Both the position numbers and the translations under genes were made by a program. 47,612 nucleotides of DNA from Thermoplasmatota archaeon (GTDB taxonomy: Archaea; Thermoplasmatota; Thermoplasmata; Thermoplasmatales; Thermoplasmataceae): positions 1 to 47,612 of the forward strand of contig JAMDCA010000024.1 in NCBI GenBank assembly GCA_023489435.1, read 5' to 3'. The notes beneath the pieces are model-generated. The model worked only from the letters and a program-made list of their open reading frames with translations, was not told where the DNA came from and did no database searches. Positions 6,486 to 15,750 of this stretch are shown in pieces. Position 1 is the first letter of the stretch. Each line of letters starts with the position of its first letter.

Positions 6486-8321
6486 ATGAATCCAAAACCA
6501 TCGTCATTAGACTTTTACGCATTCATACAGAACTATTCTTCCATAATATCAGGTTCGTTCATAAAGAAAGTATACCAGGTTGACGAGACAGACTTTCTTT
6601 TACAGCTCTACAGCTCAACATCAGGAAAGAACTACCTCCTAATCTCACTCAAGAAAGGACTGGTATTTTATGAGGCGGAACGTCCTGAAGCCGCGACTCC
6701 CCTCTCCATGCTGCTCAGAAAATCTCTTTCTGAAAGGCGCATTGTGTCCGTGGAACAGATCAATTTTGACAGGGTTGTGAAATTTACTCTACACACTGGC
6801 CAGGAGATAATCCTGGAACTCTTCAGGGATGGCAATTTTATCATCACAAACGAGAAGAAGATAGAGTTTGCATCTGACCAGCGCGAATGGAAGAACAGGA
6901 AGATACTCAAAGGTGAGCCATACGTCCCCCCTTCCGCCAATAATCCACTGGAAATAGATGACAACCAGTTTGGGGAAGTGCTGGAACAGAGCAAAGCATC
7001 ACTGGTGCAGACCCTTGCAACCCGGCTCAACCTTGGAGGAGACATGGCAGAAGAGGTGCTCTTCAGGCTTGGAATTAACAAGGACCTGCCCGCTAAATCG
7101 TCTCTTGAGCACGTTCACAATATAAGAAACGGAATCGGTGAATTACTCTCTGAAACGGGGAAGCGCAAATCTTACTTTTACCAGGAGCAGGGCCTGCTGT
7201 CGCCCGTACCCATGCTGCACCTCAAAAATGAGCCTGACATCGAATACGATGACCTGAACAAGGGGATGCTGGATTACCTTCAAAAACACTATCCCTCGGG
7301 TGAGGCTAAAGATCCCATAACCAGAAGGATAGAGTCCATGGAGAAGAGCATTGAGGAATTTCAGAGGCAGCGCGAACTCAATTTCCAGCGTGGAAATTCC
7401 ATAATGCAGTCCCTGACCAGGTTTGACAGCGTACTGAGAAAATTATCAAGAGCCAAGGATACCCAGGATCTTTCCAAAATCAAGGAATTCGATGGATTCA
7501 TGGTTTCATCTTACAATTCAGCTACCAAGGAGATAGGACTTGAAGAGGCTGGCAATTCCATAGTTCTCGATATTAACATAACTGCGGGGCAGAATGCAAA
7601 CAACTACTTCCAGAAATCCAAGGATTTCAAGTCAAAAATAGAAGGCGCTTACAGGGCCATTGAAGAAACAAAGGCAAAGCGCGTTACAGAGAAAAAAGAA
7701 ACTTCAAAGAAGAAGAAAAGGGAATGGTTCGAAATCTATCACTGGTTCATATCTTCTGAGGATTTTCTTGTTATTTCCGGCAGGGATGCCAAAAGCAATG
7801 AGAGAATTGTGAAGAAGCACCTCAAGGACAAGGATCTCTATGTGCATGCAGACGTATACGGGGCTCCAAGTACCATTATAAAGATTGAAGGAACCAAGGT
7901 ACCAACCGAACAGACTATCAGGGAAGCCTGTGCGTTCGCCATTTCGTTCTCAAGGGCCTGGCCTGCCGGGGTATCCTCAGGGGCTGCCTACTGGGTTCTT
8001 CCTTCCCAGGTCAGCAAAACGCCGGAATCTGGTGAATATGTATCCACTGGTTCATGGATCGTAAGAGGGAAAAGGAACTATCTTTTCGATCTTCCCATGC
8101 GACTTGCTATTCTTATCAAGGAATATAAGGGAGAACAGAAGGTCATGTCTTTCCCGGCTCTTCAGGATGCTCAGTTGCCTGCGGATTCTATTGTTATCAC
8201 TCCTGGCGATGAGAAGAGGAATTTGGTTTCCCAGAAGATTTCCAGGAAGCTTGGGGTGCCCATGGAGGATGTTGACCCTATACTGCCGCCGGGAAATTCT
8301 TCCATAATATCAGGACTTTAG
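6486..8321 (+). CDS. rqcH: RqcH/NEMF ribosome-associated quality control factor
   Basis: Archaeal homologue of bacterial RqcH and eukaryotic NEMF/Rqc2, which binds the 50S subunit carrying a stalled peptidyl-tRNA and directs C-terminal tailing. Domain order over 611 residues: NFACT-N (about 1-220, with ATPLSMLLRKSLSERRI), helix-hairpin-helix region, a coiled coil (about 275-420, RRIESMEKSIEEFQRQREL), then the basic NFACT-R domain beginning KKKKREWFEIYHWF and containing KDKDLYVHADVYGAPS. Its length fits archaeal members without the large NFACT-C part. The ATG is preceded by GAGG. Its 3' end overlaps the convergent isomerase by 12 nt. Confidence 0.93.
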   Translation: MNPKPSSLDFYAFIQNYSSIISGSFIKKVYQVDETDFLLQLYSSTSGKNYLLISLKKGLVFYEAERPEAATPLSMLLRKSLSERRIVSVEQINFDRVVKFTLHTGQEIILELFRDGNFIITNEKKIEFASDQREWKNRKILKGEPYVPPSANNPLEIDDNQFGEVLEQSKASLVQTLATRLNLGGDMAEEVLFRLGINKDLPAKSSLEHVHNIRNGIGELLSETGKRKSYFYQEQGLLSPVPMLHLKNEPDIEYDDLNKGMLDYLQKHYPSGEAKDPITRRIESMEKSIEEFQRQRELNFQRGNSIMQSLTRFDSVLRKLSRAKDTQDLSKIKEFDGFMVSSYNSATKEIGLEEAGNSIVLDINITAGQNANNYFQKSKDFKSKIEGAYRAIEETKAKRVTEKKETSKKKKREWFEIYHWFISSEDFLVISGRDAKSNERIVKKHLKDKDLYVHADVYGAPSTIIKIEGTKVPTEQTIREACAFAISFSRAWPAGVSSGAAYWVLPSQVSKTPESGEYVSTGSWIVRGKRNYLFDLPMRLAILIKEYKGEQKVMSFPALQDAQLPADSIVITPGDEKRNLVSQKISRKLGVPMEDVDPILPPGNSSIISGL

Positions 8322-9236
8322 CTTTTCCTTAAGCTCTGTGATGACTGAAACATCCTCAGGATCTATTTTCCGTAATTTTCCCAAGTGGTAAGATGTGTAG
8401 TCACCTGCATGGATGAGATAAAACATCTTTTCCAGGATGGTCTCTCCTTTTGGCTCTACTGTAATGAATTCAGTTGATGTTATTTCAGAAGTGAATCTGA
8501 CTCTCTTTTCAATCTGGCCTGTTGAGCCTCCAAAAACAATGAAGGAGAATTTATCCTTGCCATATGTGTGTTTGAATGGGATTGCATCGTTATGATCCAG
8601 TTCCGGAAAATAAGAGGAAAACGCAAGCAGCTTTGAATTCTCATTGAACTGGGTTTTCCAGCGGTAGGCAACCCATCTGAATGGTGGATAACCCAAGACA
8701 TACGGGATGCTGTTCTTTCCGTATATTTTATCTGCAGTCGCCTTTTCCATGGAATTGTCAGTTTCCATTTCCGACATCATGGATGAAATTCTCTCGTAAA
8801 CTTTTGGGTCTGAAGTGATGAATGAGTTCAGAAAAGGCTTGATAAGGTAACCCAGAGCTGCCCTTGGCTGGAAACCCTTTGGAACCAGCACCGTTTCCGG
8901 GCCAAGTTCTGAAAGTTCGCCACCAGACGTAACAAGGCGGATCTGACACTTGCGTTTCATGGCTTCTCTGGTTACACTGACCGTCTCCTCAGTATTGCCG
9001 GAATAACTGATCCCGACAAAAAGAGTGTCTCTGTCAGCGTAAGCAGGGAGTTCATAATCGCTCACAACCTGAACCGGAGCCTTGTCATACAATTCTGAAA
9101 AAATACTTCCCGCAATGCCGGACCCACCCATTCCAGATATGATGATATTCTTGAACGGACTTAATTTGCCAAAGTTTGCATTGAATAAAACCTGACTGCT
9201 GAAGTCCTTCAACTGGTCCTCAAAATTCATGTACAT
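8310..9236 (-). CDS. Bifunctional phosphoglucose/phosphomannose isomerase
   Basis: Cytoplasmic SIS-domain aldose-ketose isomerase that interconverts glucose-6-P or mannose-6-P with fructose-6-P. The 308 residues match the archaeal PGI/PMI family rather than classical PGI. Visible motifs are the nucleotide-fold-like IISGMGGSGIAGS, the phosphate-binding ISYSGNTEET, and the active-site stretch WKTQFNENSK with LDHNDAI, carrying the catalytic Glu and His. ATG at 9236 or 9230 are both possible starts. In this window it would link hexose phosphates to glycolysis or sugar-nucleotide synthesis, but it is not co-transcribed with the sugar importer. Confidence 0.93.
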   Translation of the reverse strand: MYMNFEDQLKDFSSQVLFNANFGKLSPFKNIIISGMGGSGIAGSIFSELYDKAPVQVVSDYELPAYADRDTLFVGISYSGNTEETVSVTREAMKRKCQIRLVTSGGELSELGPETVLVPKGFQPRAALGYLIKPFLNSFITSDPKVYERISSMMSEMETDNSMEKATADKIYGKNSIPYVLGYPPFRWVAYRWKTQFNENSKLLAFSSYFPELDHNDAIPFKHTYGKDKFSFIVFGGSTGQIEKRVRFTSEITSTEFITVEPKGETILEKMFYLIHAGDYTSYHLGKLRKIDPEDVSVITELKEKLKS

Positions 9237-9293
9237 TCATAGGAACTGGATATAATATATTTGACAGTGAAAGGCGAAGAAATGATTAGAAAC

Positions 9294-9386
9294 TTAGAAT
9301 GGATTTATAACAATTGAGTAGCCAAAAGCGGCTGTTACTATTGCCGTAACTACGATTACCAGTTTTATCTTATTGTCTGCAGTCAT
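9294..9386 (-). CDS. Candidate 30-residue single-span membrane protein
   Basis: A short ORF below the ORF-track cutoff. Read on the minus strand it gives MTADNKIKLVIVVTAIVTAA followed by FGYSIVINPF and TAA: a charged N-terminus, one hydrophobic helix of about 20 residues, and a short tail. An AT-rich box (AATAAATATG) lies about 20-30 nt before the ATG, the position expected for a leaderless archaeal transcript. It sits in the 238-nt gap between the LigB-like gene and the isomerase. No family is recognised; the ORF could be fortuitous. Confidence 0.4.
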   Translation of the reverse strand: MTADNKIKLVIVVTAIVTAAFGYSIVINPF

Positions 9387-9474
9387 TGTTATGAAATATT
9401 TGTAACATATTTATTGGTTTTCCATAAATATTGAATCCCGCTGCATCAAGATATGGCGCAACCCCAAGTAGTGG

Positions 9475-10248
9475 TCATTTGATAAGGTGGGCCAATAACA
9501 TGCCAAAGTAGTGTTCAATATAATGGTAGTCAAGAACGGCCTTCATTCCTGTGTGGTCCATTATACCTTTTAGAATGATCATGTTCCAGTAGCTGTCGGG
9601 CTTGGCTTTTTCTATGAAGTCCCTGGTGAGTTCCAACAGCGGTGTGAAGTCTGACGTTATGACGCATTTCTCAACCAGATCCTCATAAGGCTTGGCCTCC
9701 GGGGCATAGCCGTACACACCATCTGGTGCATGGGTGTGGGCCTGGTCAGCACTTATTATAATGGTAACTTTTCCCTCGTATCCTTCTGCAATTTTTGCAA
9801 GTGCTTTCCCAAAATCAATGAGACCCTCCAGGTTCCAGATACGAGGCTGGCCTATGGATACGAGTCTTTTCTTCCTGAAGAAAGTGAGCGGTATCACTGA
9901 TCCAAAATCCAGGGGAAATACTGACATTGGTCCATCGTTTGTCACAAAAGAGACTTCCTGTGTTAAAGGACTTGAGGCAGCAATGGTCGATGCTAATTTT
10001 CTGTCAGTCTCATATTTCCTGTTAATTCTTCTTGTCTTCAGTTTAAGTTGTCCATAGAGATACTGTGTATTTATCACGCCGATAGAATTGCTGAGTTTCA
10101 GTCCGTGCGGGCTTATTATTACAACAGTATGGGACAAATCATGTGAAGTGACGGCCCTTATTCTTTCCGAGAGTTCCGCACTTTCCCTGTTGGGGTGATC
10201 AATTATCTCATCGCCGTGTGGAATCACAAAAACATTTTCAAGAGGCAA
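9475..10248 (-). CDS. LigB/MEMO-fold protein (class III extradiol dioxygenase-like)
   Basis: A 257-residue protein of the superfamily that includes LigB-type extradiol ring-cleavage dioxygenases and MEMO. Candidate iron-ligating or pocket histidines occur in VIPHGDEI and IISPHG, with SADQAHTH and GYAPEAKPYEDLV near the C-terminal third, a typical family layout. The start is a TTG, and no in-frame ATG is nearby upstream. No other aromatic-degradation gene is present in the window, so a ring-cleavage role is not supported by context, and a MEMO-like redox or unknown function is as likely. It is transcribed divergently from EF-1alpha across a 234-nt gap. Confidence 0.82.
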   Translation of the reverse strand: MPLENVFVIPHGDEIIDHPNRESAELSERIRAVTSHDLSHTVVIISPHGLKLSNSIGVINTQYLYGQLKLKTRRINRKYETDRKLASTIAASSPLTQEVSFVTNDGPMSVFPLDFGSVIPLTFFRKKRLVSIGQPRIWNLEGLIDFGKALAKIAEGYEGKVTIIISADQAHTHAPDGVYGYAPEAKPYEDLVEKCVITSDFTPLLELTRDFIEKAKPDSYWNMIILKGIMDHTGMKAVLDYHYIEHYFGMLLAHLIK

Positions 10249-10436
10249 TGACAGATCATAAAAATGACACTTATTAAGAGATTGCTGACAATGAGGCGGA
10301 ACAATTTCTTCTTTTGGAACCTGCCAGCGGTGTATTTCAGGTTAATTCCAAGTAACTCCTATCTTGAAAAAGTCTATATATGCTGCAAAGCATTCCGGTA
10401 AGGTCTTAAGGGTCCAATCCAAAGAAGATTAAAGCC

Positions 10437-10476
10437 CTTATATGCAAAAACCATATCTAGGTAAAAGATTAGGTGA
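10437..10476 (+). promoter_or_regulatory. EF-1alpha promoter and ribosome binding site
   Basis: A TATA box CTTATATG (10437-10444) lies about 40 nt before the ATG at 10483, giving a short leader with a clear AGGTGA Shine-Dalgarno (10471-10476) six bases before the start. A second TATA-like element, TCTATATATGC (10373-10383), lies further upstream and could be a tandem promoter, which would suit a very highly expressed gene. Confidence 0.55.
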
Positions 10477-10482
10477 AAATAA

Positions 10483-11757
10483 ATGGCACAAGCAAAACCA
10501 CACGTAAACTTGGTAACTATCGGTCATGTAGATCATGGAAAGTCCACCCTTGTGGGAAGACTTCTCTTTGAACATGGTGAGATTCCAGCCCATATTATTG
10601 AAGAATACAAGAAGCAGTCAGAAGAAAAGGGAAAGGCAACTTTCGAGTTCGCCTGGGTAATGGATAAGTACAAGGAAGAGAGAGAAAGAGGAGTTACAAT
10701 CGACCTTTCACACAGAAAGTTCGAGACAGACAAATACTACTTTACGATTATTGACGCACCCGGCCACAGGGACTTTGTCAAGAATATGATTACCGGAACC
10801 AGCCAGGCAGATGCTGCAATGCTCGTAGTTTCAGCCAGAGAAGGAGAGGGAATCATGGCACAGACTAGGGAACACGCTTTCCTGTCAAGAACCCTCGGTG
10901 TCCAGCAGCTCATTGTCATTATCAACAAAATGGACGCAGTCCAGCCTCCTTACAACCAGAACAGGTATGAGGAAGTCAAGAAAGACGTCGAGAAATTGCT
11001 CGCATCCATTGGGTACAAGAATGTACCTATCATACCAATCAGCGGATACAAGGGCGACAACATCCTGAAGAAATCGGAAAATCTCAAGTGGTACAACGGA
11101 CCAACACTCATTGAGGCCCTTGACAACCTGAAGCTTCCGGAGAAGCCAATTGCAAAGCCTCTCAGACTTCCAATACAGGATGTCTATTCAATCACGGGAA
11201 TTGGAACAGTACCTGTGGGAAGAGTGGAGACAGGTGTCATAAAGATCGGAGACAAGGTTGTATTCCAGCCGGCAGACAAGCAGGGTGAAGTAAAGTCAAT
11301 TGAAATGCACCATGAAAACATGCCCTCTGCAGAGCCAGGAGATAACATAGGTTTCAACGTAAGGGGAATCGCAAAGAACGATATCAAGAGGGGAGACGTC
11401 TGTGGACCAGTCAGCAACCCACCAACCGTTGTGAAATCATTCACAGCCCAGGTAGTTGTCCTGAACCACCCAAGCGTCATCGCCAACGGATACAAGCCGG
11501 TTTTCCATATTCACACAACACAGATAGCCTGCAGGTTTGAACACATCGTTAAGACTCTGAACCCCAAGGATGGAACGACACTGAAAGAGAACCCTGACTT
11601 CATCAAGACAGGTGACATCGCAATTGTCAAGGTTGTACCAGACCGCCCATTCGTGATTGAAAAGGTTTCAGATATACCACAGCTTGGAAGGTTTGCCATT
11701 AGGGATATGGGTCAGACCGTCGCTGCTGGACAGTGTGTTGACGTAGAAGTTAAGTAA
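10483..11757 (+). CDS. tuf: Translation elongation factor EF-1alpha
   Basis: GTPase that brings aminoacyl-tRNA to the ribosomal A site. At 424 residues it has the usual archaeal length. The G domain shows GHVDHGKST (14-22), the switch II motif DAPGH near 90 and NKMD near 148, followed by two beta-barrel domains (from about 220). The ATG follows a good AGGTGA. The S10 gene starts 12 nt downstream with its own Shine-Dalgarno, so the two form an operon. No anomalies. Confidence 0.98.
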   Translation: MAQAKPHVNLVTIGHVDHGKSTLVGRLLFEHGEIPAHIIEEYKKQSEEKGKATFEFAWVMDKYKEERERGVTIDLSHRKFETDKYYFTIIDAPGHRDFVKNMITGTSQADAAMLVVSAREGEGIMAQTREHAFLSRTLGVQQLIVIINKMDAVQPPYNQNRYEEVKKDVEKLLASIGYKNVPIIPISGYKGDNILKKSENLKWYNGPTLIEALDNLKLPEKPIAKPLRLPIQDVYSITGIGTVPVGRVETGVIKIGDKVVFQPADKQGEVKSIEMHHENMPSAEPGDNIGFNVRGIAKNDIKRGDVCGPVSNPPTVVKSFTAQVVVLNHPSVIANGYKPVFHIHTTQIACRFEHIVKTLNPKDGTTLKENPDFIKTGDIAIVKVVPDRPFVIEKVSDIPQLGRFAIRDMGQTVAAGQCVDVEVK

Positions 11758-11769
11758 AGGTGACTGGAA

Positions 11770-12084
11770 TTGGCGTCATACAAGGCTAGAATTTCCCTTA
11801 GTGGAACTGAGCACAAAATAGTAGACATAGTTTGCAACGAGATCAAGGGAATAGCCTCAAGGACCGGAGTGGAAGTGCACGGTCCTGTGCCTCTTCCAAC
11901 GAAGAGACTGGTGGTCCCGGTTAGAAAGAGCCCCGATGGAGAAGGTACATCCACATGGGATCGCTGGGAAATGAGAATCCACAAGAGGCTAATCGACGTT
12001 GATGCAGATGAAAGAACCCTCAGGCAATTAATGAGAATACCCATACCTGACGGCGTTCAGATCGAAATCCAAATAAAATCCTAA
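11770..12084 (+). CDS. rps10: Ribosomal protein S10 (uS10)
   Basis: Small-subunit head protein of 104 residues, the standard archaeal length. Typical features are [15 protein letters not shown] at the start, the [17 protein letters not shown] loop, and [12 protein letters not shown]. It starts at TTG, preceded by a GGTGA Shine-Dalgarno six bases upstream; there is no upstream ATG in frame after the EF-1alpha stop. It is co-transcribed with EF-1alpha, the common archaeal pairing. Confidence 0.97.
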   Translation: MASYKARISLSGTEHKIVDIVCNEIKGIASRTGVEVHGPVPLPTKRLVVPVRKSPDGEGTSTWDRWEMRIHKRLIDVDADERTLRQLMRIPIPDGVQIEIQIKS

Positions 12085-12085
12085 T

Positions 12086-12155
12086 CCCTTCTTTTACAAG
12101 GGAACACCTAATCCAATCAACATATGCCTAAAACCAAGGCATTTTACATTTTTCT
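12086..12155 (+). terminator. Possible transcription terminator after S10
   Basis: Just after the S10 stop there are two small stem-loops, CCCTT-7nt-AAGGG (12086-12102) and TGCCT-7nt-AGGCA (12125-12141). The second is followed by TTTTACATTTTTCT. Archaeal termination mainly needs the T tract, so this is plausible but weak. It would separate the EF-1alpha/S10 unit from EF-2. Confidence 0.35.
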
Positions 12156-12318
12156 GCCCAACACAAAGTAGCTAAAGCTTCCAGTTAATGCCTCAATTTG
12201 AATTTGAATGCATAAAATCTAACAGAACAGAAGAGGAAAATAATTACAGGCATGTACCGGGAGTTCCATTCAGGGGGTTCGACAGACATTTTTCTCCCTC
12301 TCAAGTTCTTGGACATTG

Positions 12319-12328
12319 TTATATAATG
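12319..12328 (+). promoter_or_regulatory. EF-2 promoter TATA box
   Basis: TTATATAATG is the only strong TATA-like element in the 284-nt gap before EF-2, about 40 nt ahead of the ATG, which implies a leader of about 15-20 nt. The rest of the gap shows no gene; an 84-codon minus-strand ORF overlapping EF-2 looks like a shadow. Confidence 0.5.
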
Positions 12329-12368
12329 CTTTCTAATTACCTTCTGTAACTCTAACAGTTGATGTAGT

Positions 12369-14573
12369 ATGGGTCGAAAAGAAGACAATATTGCAAAAGC
12401 AATGAAATTAATTGAAAATCCGGTACAAATAAGGAACATGGGGATTGCAGCCCATATTGATCATGGCAAGACTACCCTTAGTGATAACCTTATAGCTGGG
12501 GCAGGAATGATGAGCGAGGAGCTCGCAGGGAAGCAGCTGATGCTGGACTTTGACGAGCAGGAACAGGCAAGAGGAATCACTATTAACGCTGCCACAGCTT
12601 CAATGGTGCACCCATTTGATGGCGGGGAATACCTCATTAACCTTATTGACACACCGGGCCACGTGGACTTTGGTGGAGACGTAACAAGGGCAATGAGGGC
12701 AGTCGACGGTGCCGTAATAGTTGTAGATGCAGTTGAAGGTGTCATGCCGCAGACAGAAACTGTCATCAGGCAGGCACTCAGGGAGAAAGTCAAGCCAGTG
12801 CTCTTCATCAACAAGGTTGACCGTCTAATAAATGAACTCAAGCTAAACGGCGACGAGATGCAGAAGCGTTTTCTCAGAGTTATTACTGACGTCAACAAGC
12901 TCATTTCAAAATATGCCCCTAAGGAATTCCAGGCAGCCTGGCAGGTAAATGTTCAGGATGGCAGAGTGGCTTTCGGGTCGGCATATAATAATTGGGCAAT
13001 TTCGGTCCCGGCAATGAAGACATTCGGTGTCACATTCAAGGATATCGTAGACTTGGTCCAGAACGGCCATCAGAAAGATCTTGCAAAGAAGGCCCAACTT
13101 CACAAGATCATACTGAACATGGTTATCAGGCATCTGCCAAACCCACTTGAGGCCCAGAAATACAGGATTCCACAGATATGGAAAGGTGACCTGGAATCAG
13201 AAATCGGAAAGACTATGATGGCCTGTAATTTCCACGGGCCTGTTAGCATGATGATCACTAAAATTATCATCGACCCGCATGCCGGTGAAATCGCTGTTGG
13301 AAGAGTTTTCAGCGGTACTATCAGAAAAGGAAGTGAATTATACATAGTGGGGCAGGGAACCACAAAATTCAAGGTTCAGCTCCTTTCAATGATGGTCGGC
13401 CCTGACAGGATCTCAGTAGATGAGATGGCTGCAGGAAACATAGCCGCTATTGTGGGGCTTAAGGCTGCAATTGCGGGCTCAACCGTTTCTTCCATAACAA
13501 ATATGGATCCATTCGAGCCAATGCAGCATTACACTGACCCTGTTGTTACACTTGCTATCGAGGCGAAGCATACTGCGGATCTTCCAAAGCTTATTGATGT
13601 ACTGAGAAGCGTTTCAAAAGCTGATCCTTCGATCCAGGTTGAAATTAACCAGGAAACTGGGGAACACTTGATTTCTGGTATGGGAGAACTCCATCTGGAA
13701 GTTACTATGTACAGAATAAAGAACGATTACAAGGTCGAAGTCCAGACATCGGATCCACTGGTCGTCTACAGGGAAACCATTGACCATAAAGGCGGGCCAT
13801 TTGAAGGCAAGTCTCCAAACAAGCATAACAGGTTCTACTTTGAAGTCGAGCCGCTGCCAGAGGCTGTGATTCAGCTCATCAAAGACGGAGTAGTTCCACA
13901 GGGTGCTAAATTCAAAGACAAGAAGACAATTCAGGAAGAGCTCGAAAAAGCAGGCTTCTCTAGGGAAGAGGCAAGAGGCATTGTTGTGGTCGAAGGAAAC
14001 AACGTCATGACTGATGTCACAAAAGGTATCCAGTACCTTGATGAGACAATGGAACTTTTAATTGAAGGATTCCTTGAGGTCATGCGGAAGGGCCCGCTTG
14101 CCAACGAGAAGGTCTATGGGCTCAAGGCAAGGCTTGTTGATGCAAAACTTCACGAAGATAGTATACACAGGGGACCAGCCCAGGTCATACCTGCTGGAAG
14201 GAACTCAGTTTACGGTGCAATGACTCTGGCAAAGCGTGTTCTTATGGAACCAATGCAGAAAGTCTTCATCAATGTGCCTCAGGAAATCATGGGTTCAGTT
14301 ACAAATGAGATCCAGCAGAGAAGGGGCGTTGTGGAAGAGATGAACCAGGAAGGCGATGACCTTGTCATCGTGTCAAAGATTCCTGTTTCCGGAATGTTTG
14401 GTTTCGCCTCAGCAATCAGGAGCGCCACTGGTGGAAAAGTTCTCTGGAGTTCAGAGAATCATGGATACCAGAGAGTGCCTCAGGAAATCCAGAAGGAAGT
14501 CGTAGGCAAGATCAGAGAGAGGAAAGGACTCAAGGCCGAGCCATACGACGAAGCGTATTACGCTTCCCTCTAA
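12369..14573 (+). CDS. fusA: Translation elongation factor EF-2
   Basis: GTPase that drives translocation. The 734 residues match the archaeal EF-2 size. The G domain has AHIDHGKTT, DTPGHVDF and NKVD; the remaining EF-G-like domains follow. The domain IV tip reads DSIHRGPAQVIPAG, with H600 as the expected diphthamide residue; the usual HRGGGQ is HRGPAQ here. Unlike many archaea, S12 and S7 do not precede it; it stands behind its own promoter downstream of S10. A long T-rich tract follows the stop. Confidence 0.98.
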   Translation: MGRKEDNIAKAMKLIENPVQIRNMGIAAHIDHGKTTLSDNLIAGAGMMSEELAGKQLMLDFDEQEQARGITINAATASMVHPFDGGEYLINLIDTPGHVDFGGDVTRAMRAVDGAVIVVDAVEGVMPQTETVIRQALREKVKPVLFINKVDRLINELKLNGDEMQKRFLRVITDVNKLISKYAPKEFQAAWQVNVQDGRVAFGSAYNNWAISVPAMKTFGVTFKDIVDLVQNGHQKDLAKKAQLHKIILNMVIRHLPNPLEAQKYRIPQIWKGDLESEIGKTMMACNFHGPVSMMITKIIIDPHAGEIAVGRVFSGTIRKGSELYIVGQGTTKFKVQLLSMMVGPDRISVDEMAAGNIAAIVGLKAAIAGSTVSSITNMDPFEPMQHYTDPVVTLAIEAKHTADLPKLIDVLRSVSKADPSIQVEINQETGEHLISGMGELHLEVTMYRIKNDYKVEVQTSDPLVVYRETIDHKGGPFEGKSPNKHNRFYFEVEPLPEAVIQLIKDGVVPQGAKFKDKKTIQEELEKAGFSREEARGIVVVEGNNVMTDVTKGIQYLDETMELLIEGFLEVMRKGPLANEKVYGLKARLVDAKLHEDSIHRGPAQVIPAGRNSVYGAMTLAKRVLMEPMQKVFINVPQEIMGSVTNEIQQRRGVVEEMNQEGDDLVIVSKIPVSGMFGFASAIRSATGGKVLWSSENHGYQRVPQEIQKEVVGKIRERKGLKAEPYDEAYYASL

Positions 14574-14608
14574 TTTTTTTTTCAAATTTCTCTTTTATTT
14601 TTACTTAT
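14574..14608 (+). terminator. T-rich terminator of EF-2
   Basis: Immediately after the TAA there is a run of eight or more T, then further T-rich stretches (TTTCTCTTTTATTTTTACTT). No stem-loop is needed in archaea, and none is evident. It ends the EF-2 transcript before the sugar importer operon. Confidence 0.55.
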
Positions 14609-14907
14609 AATCGGACTTTCGAGTGCATTCTATCAGATTAGAAAGTAAGGACAACCTGTTTTTCTTCGGATAAATGTATTTTTAGGAAATCTGCAATATT
14701 AAATCTTGGTCATACTAAAAAATCAGTTGAATAGAGCAATTCCGACTATTTGTTGAACATGTTTACCAAGCGAAACGGGATAATATTCCCTTTATTCGAT
14801 ATAGGTTCTATTTTGATAACAATTAGGAATAGTAATATTATATAAAATATCTAATTTAATGCTAATCCCATAAAATTTTAATAATAAATCATGCAATACC
14901 AAACCAT
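14609..14907 (+). promoter_or_regulatory. AT-rich upstream region of the sugar ABC operon
   Basis: No gene is seen in the 334-nt gap (14574-14907). Two promoter candidates are visible: TATATAAAAT (14839-14848), which would leave a leader of about 35 nt, and a box around 14876-14890 (TTTTAATAATAAATC), close enough to the ATG at 14908 for a leaderless transcript. GGGATAATATTCCC (14778-14791) is only partly palindromic. No Shine-Dalgarno precedes the ATG, which favours the nearer box. Confidence 0.4.
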
Positions 14908-15750
14908 ATGTCCAGCAGAGTTAATTGGAAGTATTTTCTGCTAGTTGTTCCTACAATTATTTATGTTCTGGCCCTTTCCATCTATCCCGCCCTTTCAGTA
15001 GTATACCAAAGTTTTCAGACTCCCAGTGGACATTATACCGTCTCTAACTACACGGCCCTGGGATACTATGGACTTCAGTCAGCACTTATCGATACATTAA
15101 TAGTGAGTATTGCTGCACTGGTTTTGCAGCTTTTCCTTGCCCTTTTCATTGCAATGATTATGATGAAGCCCTTTAAGGGGAGCAAGGCTTTTTCAACCAT
15201 TGTGGTCGTTCCATTCGGCGTTGCCACTGTGGTTAGCGCCTTTGTGTTCTCTCAGATATTTAGTCCGGTGGGAGGATACGCAAATTCATTCCTTGTGGGA
15301 TTTGGTTTAAATCCAGTGAATTGGGCGGGTACTTCTGTAACTCAACTGGGTATTGTTGTATTCTCCGATTACTGGAAAAATACCCCTCTCGTCGCACTTA
15401 TTCTATTTTCAGGGTTAAGTGGACTTTCTCCTTCCATGTTCGATGCGGCCACTGTGGACGGAGCGGGACCAATGAGGAGGTTTCTCCACATAACTCTGCC
15501 TAATATGGCTCCGATAATGTCCATTGCCCTTCTCATCAGGGGAGTGAGCGAATTCAACATTTTTGCTCTGCCACTAGTGCTCATCGGATACCATCCACCA
15601 CTTATCAACACTCTAGTGTATGAGTTCTATACGACCACTTCAGGCACCATATATTATTCCTATGCAGCTGCAACAATTCTACTCGTAATCATCATGGTTT
15701 ACGCCATGTTCGTGCTTTGGAGAGGGGGTGCAAAAAACTATGCCCTCTAA
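14908..15750 (+). CDS. Sugar ABC transporter permease, MalF/UgpA-like
   Basis: Membrane subunit of a carbohydrate-uptake (CUT1-type) ABC importer. The 280 residues hold six predicted helices. The cytoplasmic EAA loop that docks on the ATPase is DAATVDGAGPMRRFLHITLPNM near residue 180. It is the first gene of an operon with a second permease (overlapping ends), the ATPase and the binding protein. It lacks the extra N-terminal part of E. coli MalF, as usual for archaeal CUT1 permeases. Confidence 0.93.
   Translation: MSSRVNWKYFLLVVPTIIYVLALSIYPALSVVYQSFQTPSGHYTVSNYTALGYYGLQSALIDTLIVSIAALVLQLFLALFIAMIMMKPFKGSKAFSTIVVVPFGVATVVSAFVFSQIFSPVGGYANSFLVGFGLNPVNWAGTSVTQLGIVVFSDYWKNTPLVALILFSGLSGLSPSMFDAATVDGAGPMRRFLHITLPNMAPIMSIALLIRGVSEFNIFALPLVLIGYHPPLINTLVYEFYTTTSGTIYYSYAAATILLVIIMVYAMFVLWRGGAKNYAL

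Noticed and set aside
12276-12282. GGTTCGA resembling a tRNA T-loop
   Set aside because: No complementary T-stem, acceptor stem or anticodon arm can be built around it.
12185-12439. 84-codon minus-strand ORF upstream of and overlapping EF-2
   Set aside because: It overlaps the EF-2 promoter and start, has no family features, and resembles the many shadow ORFs in the track.
14778-14791. GGGATAATATTCCC as an operator of the sugar operon
   Set aside because: Only the outer four bases are symmetrical, and it is far from the likely TATA boxes.
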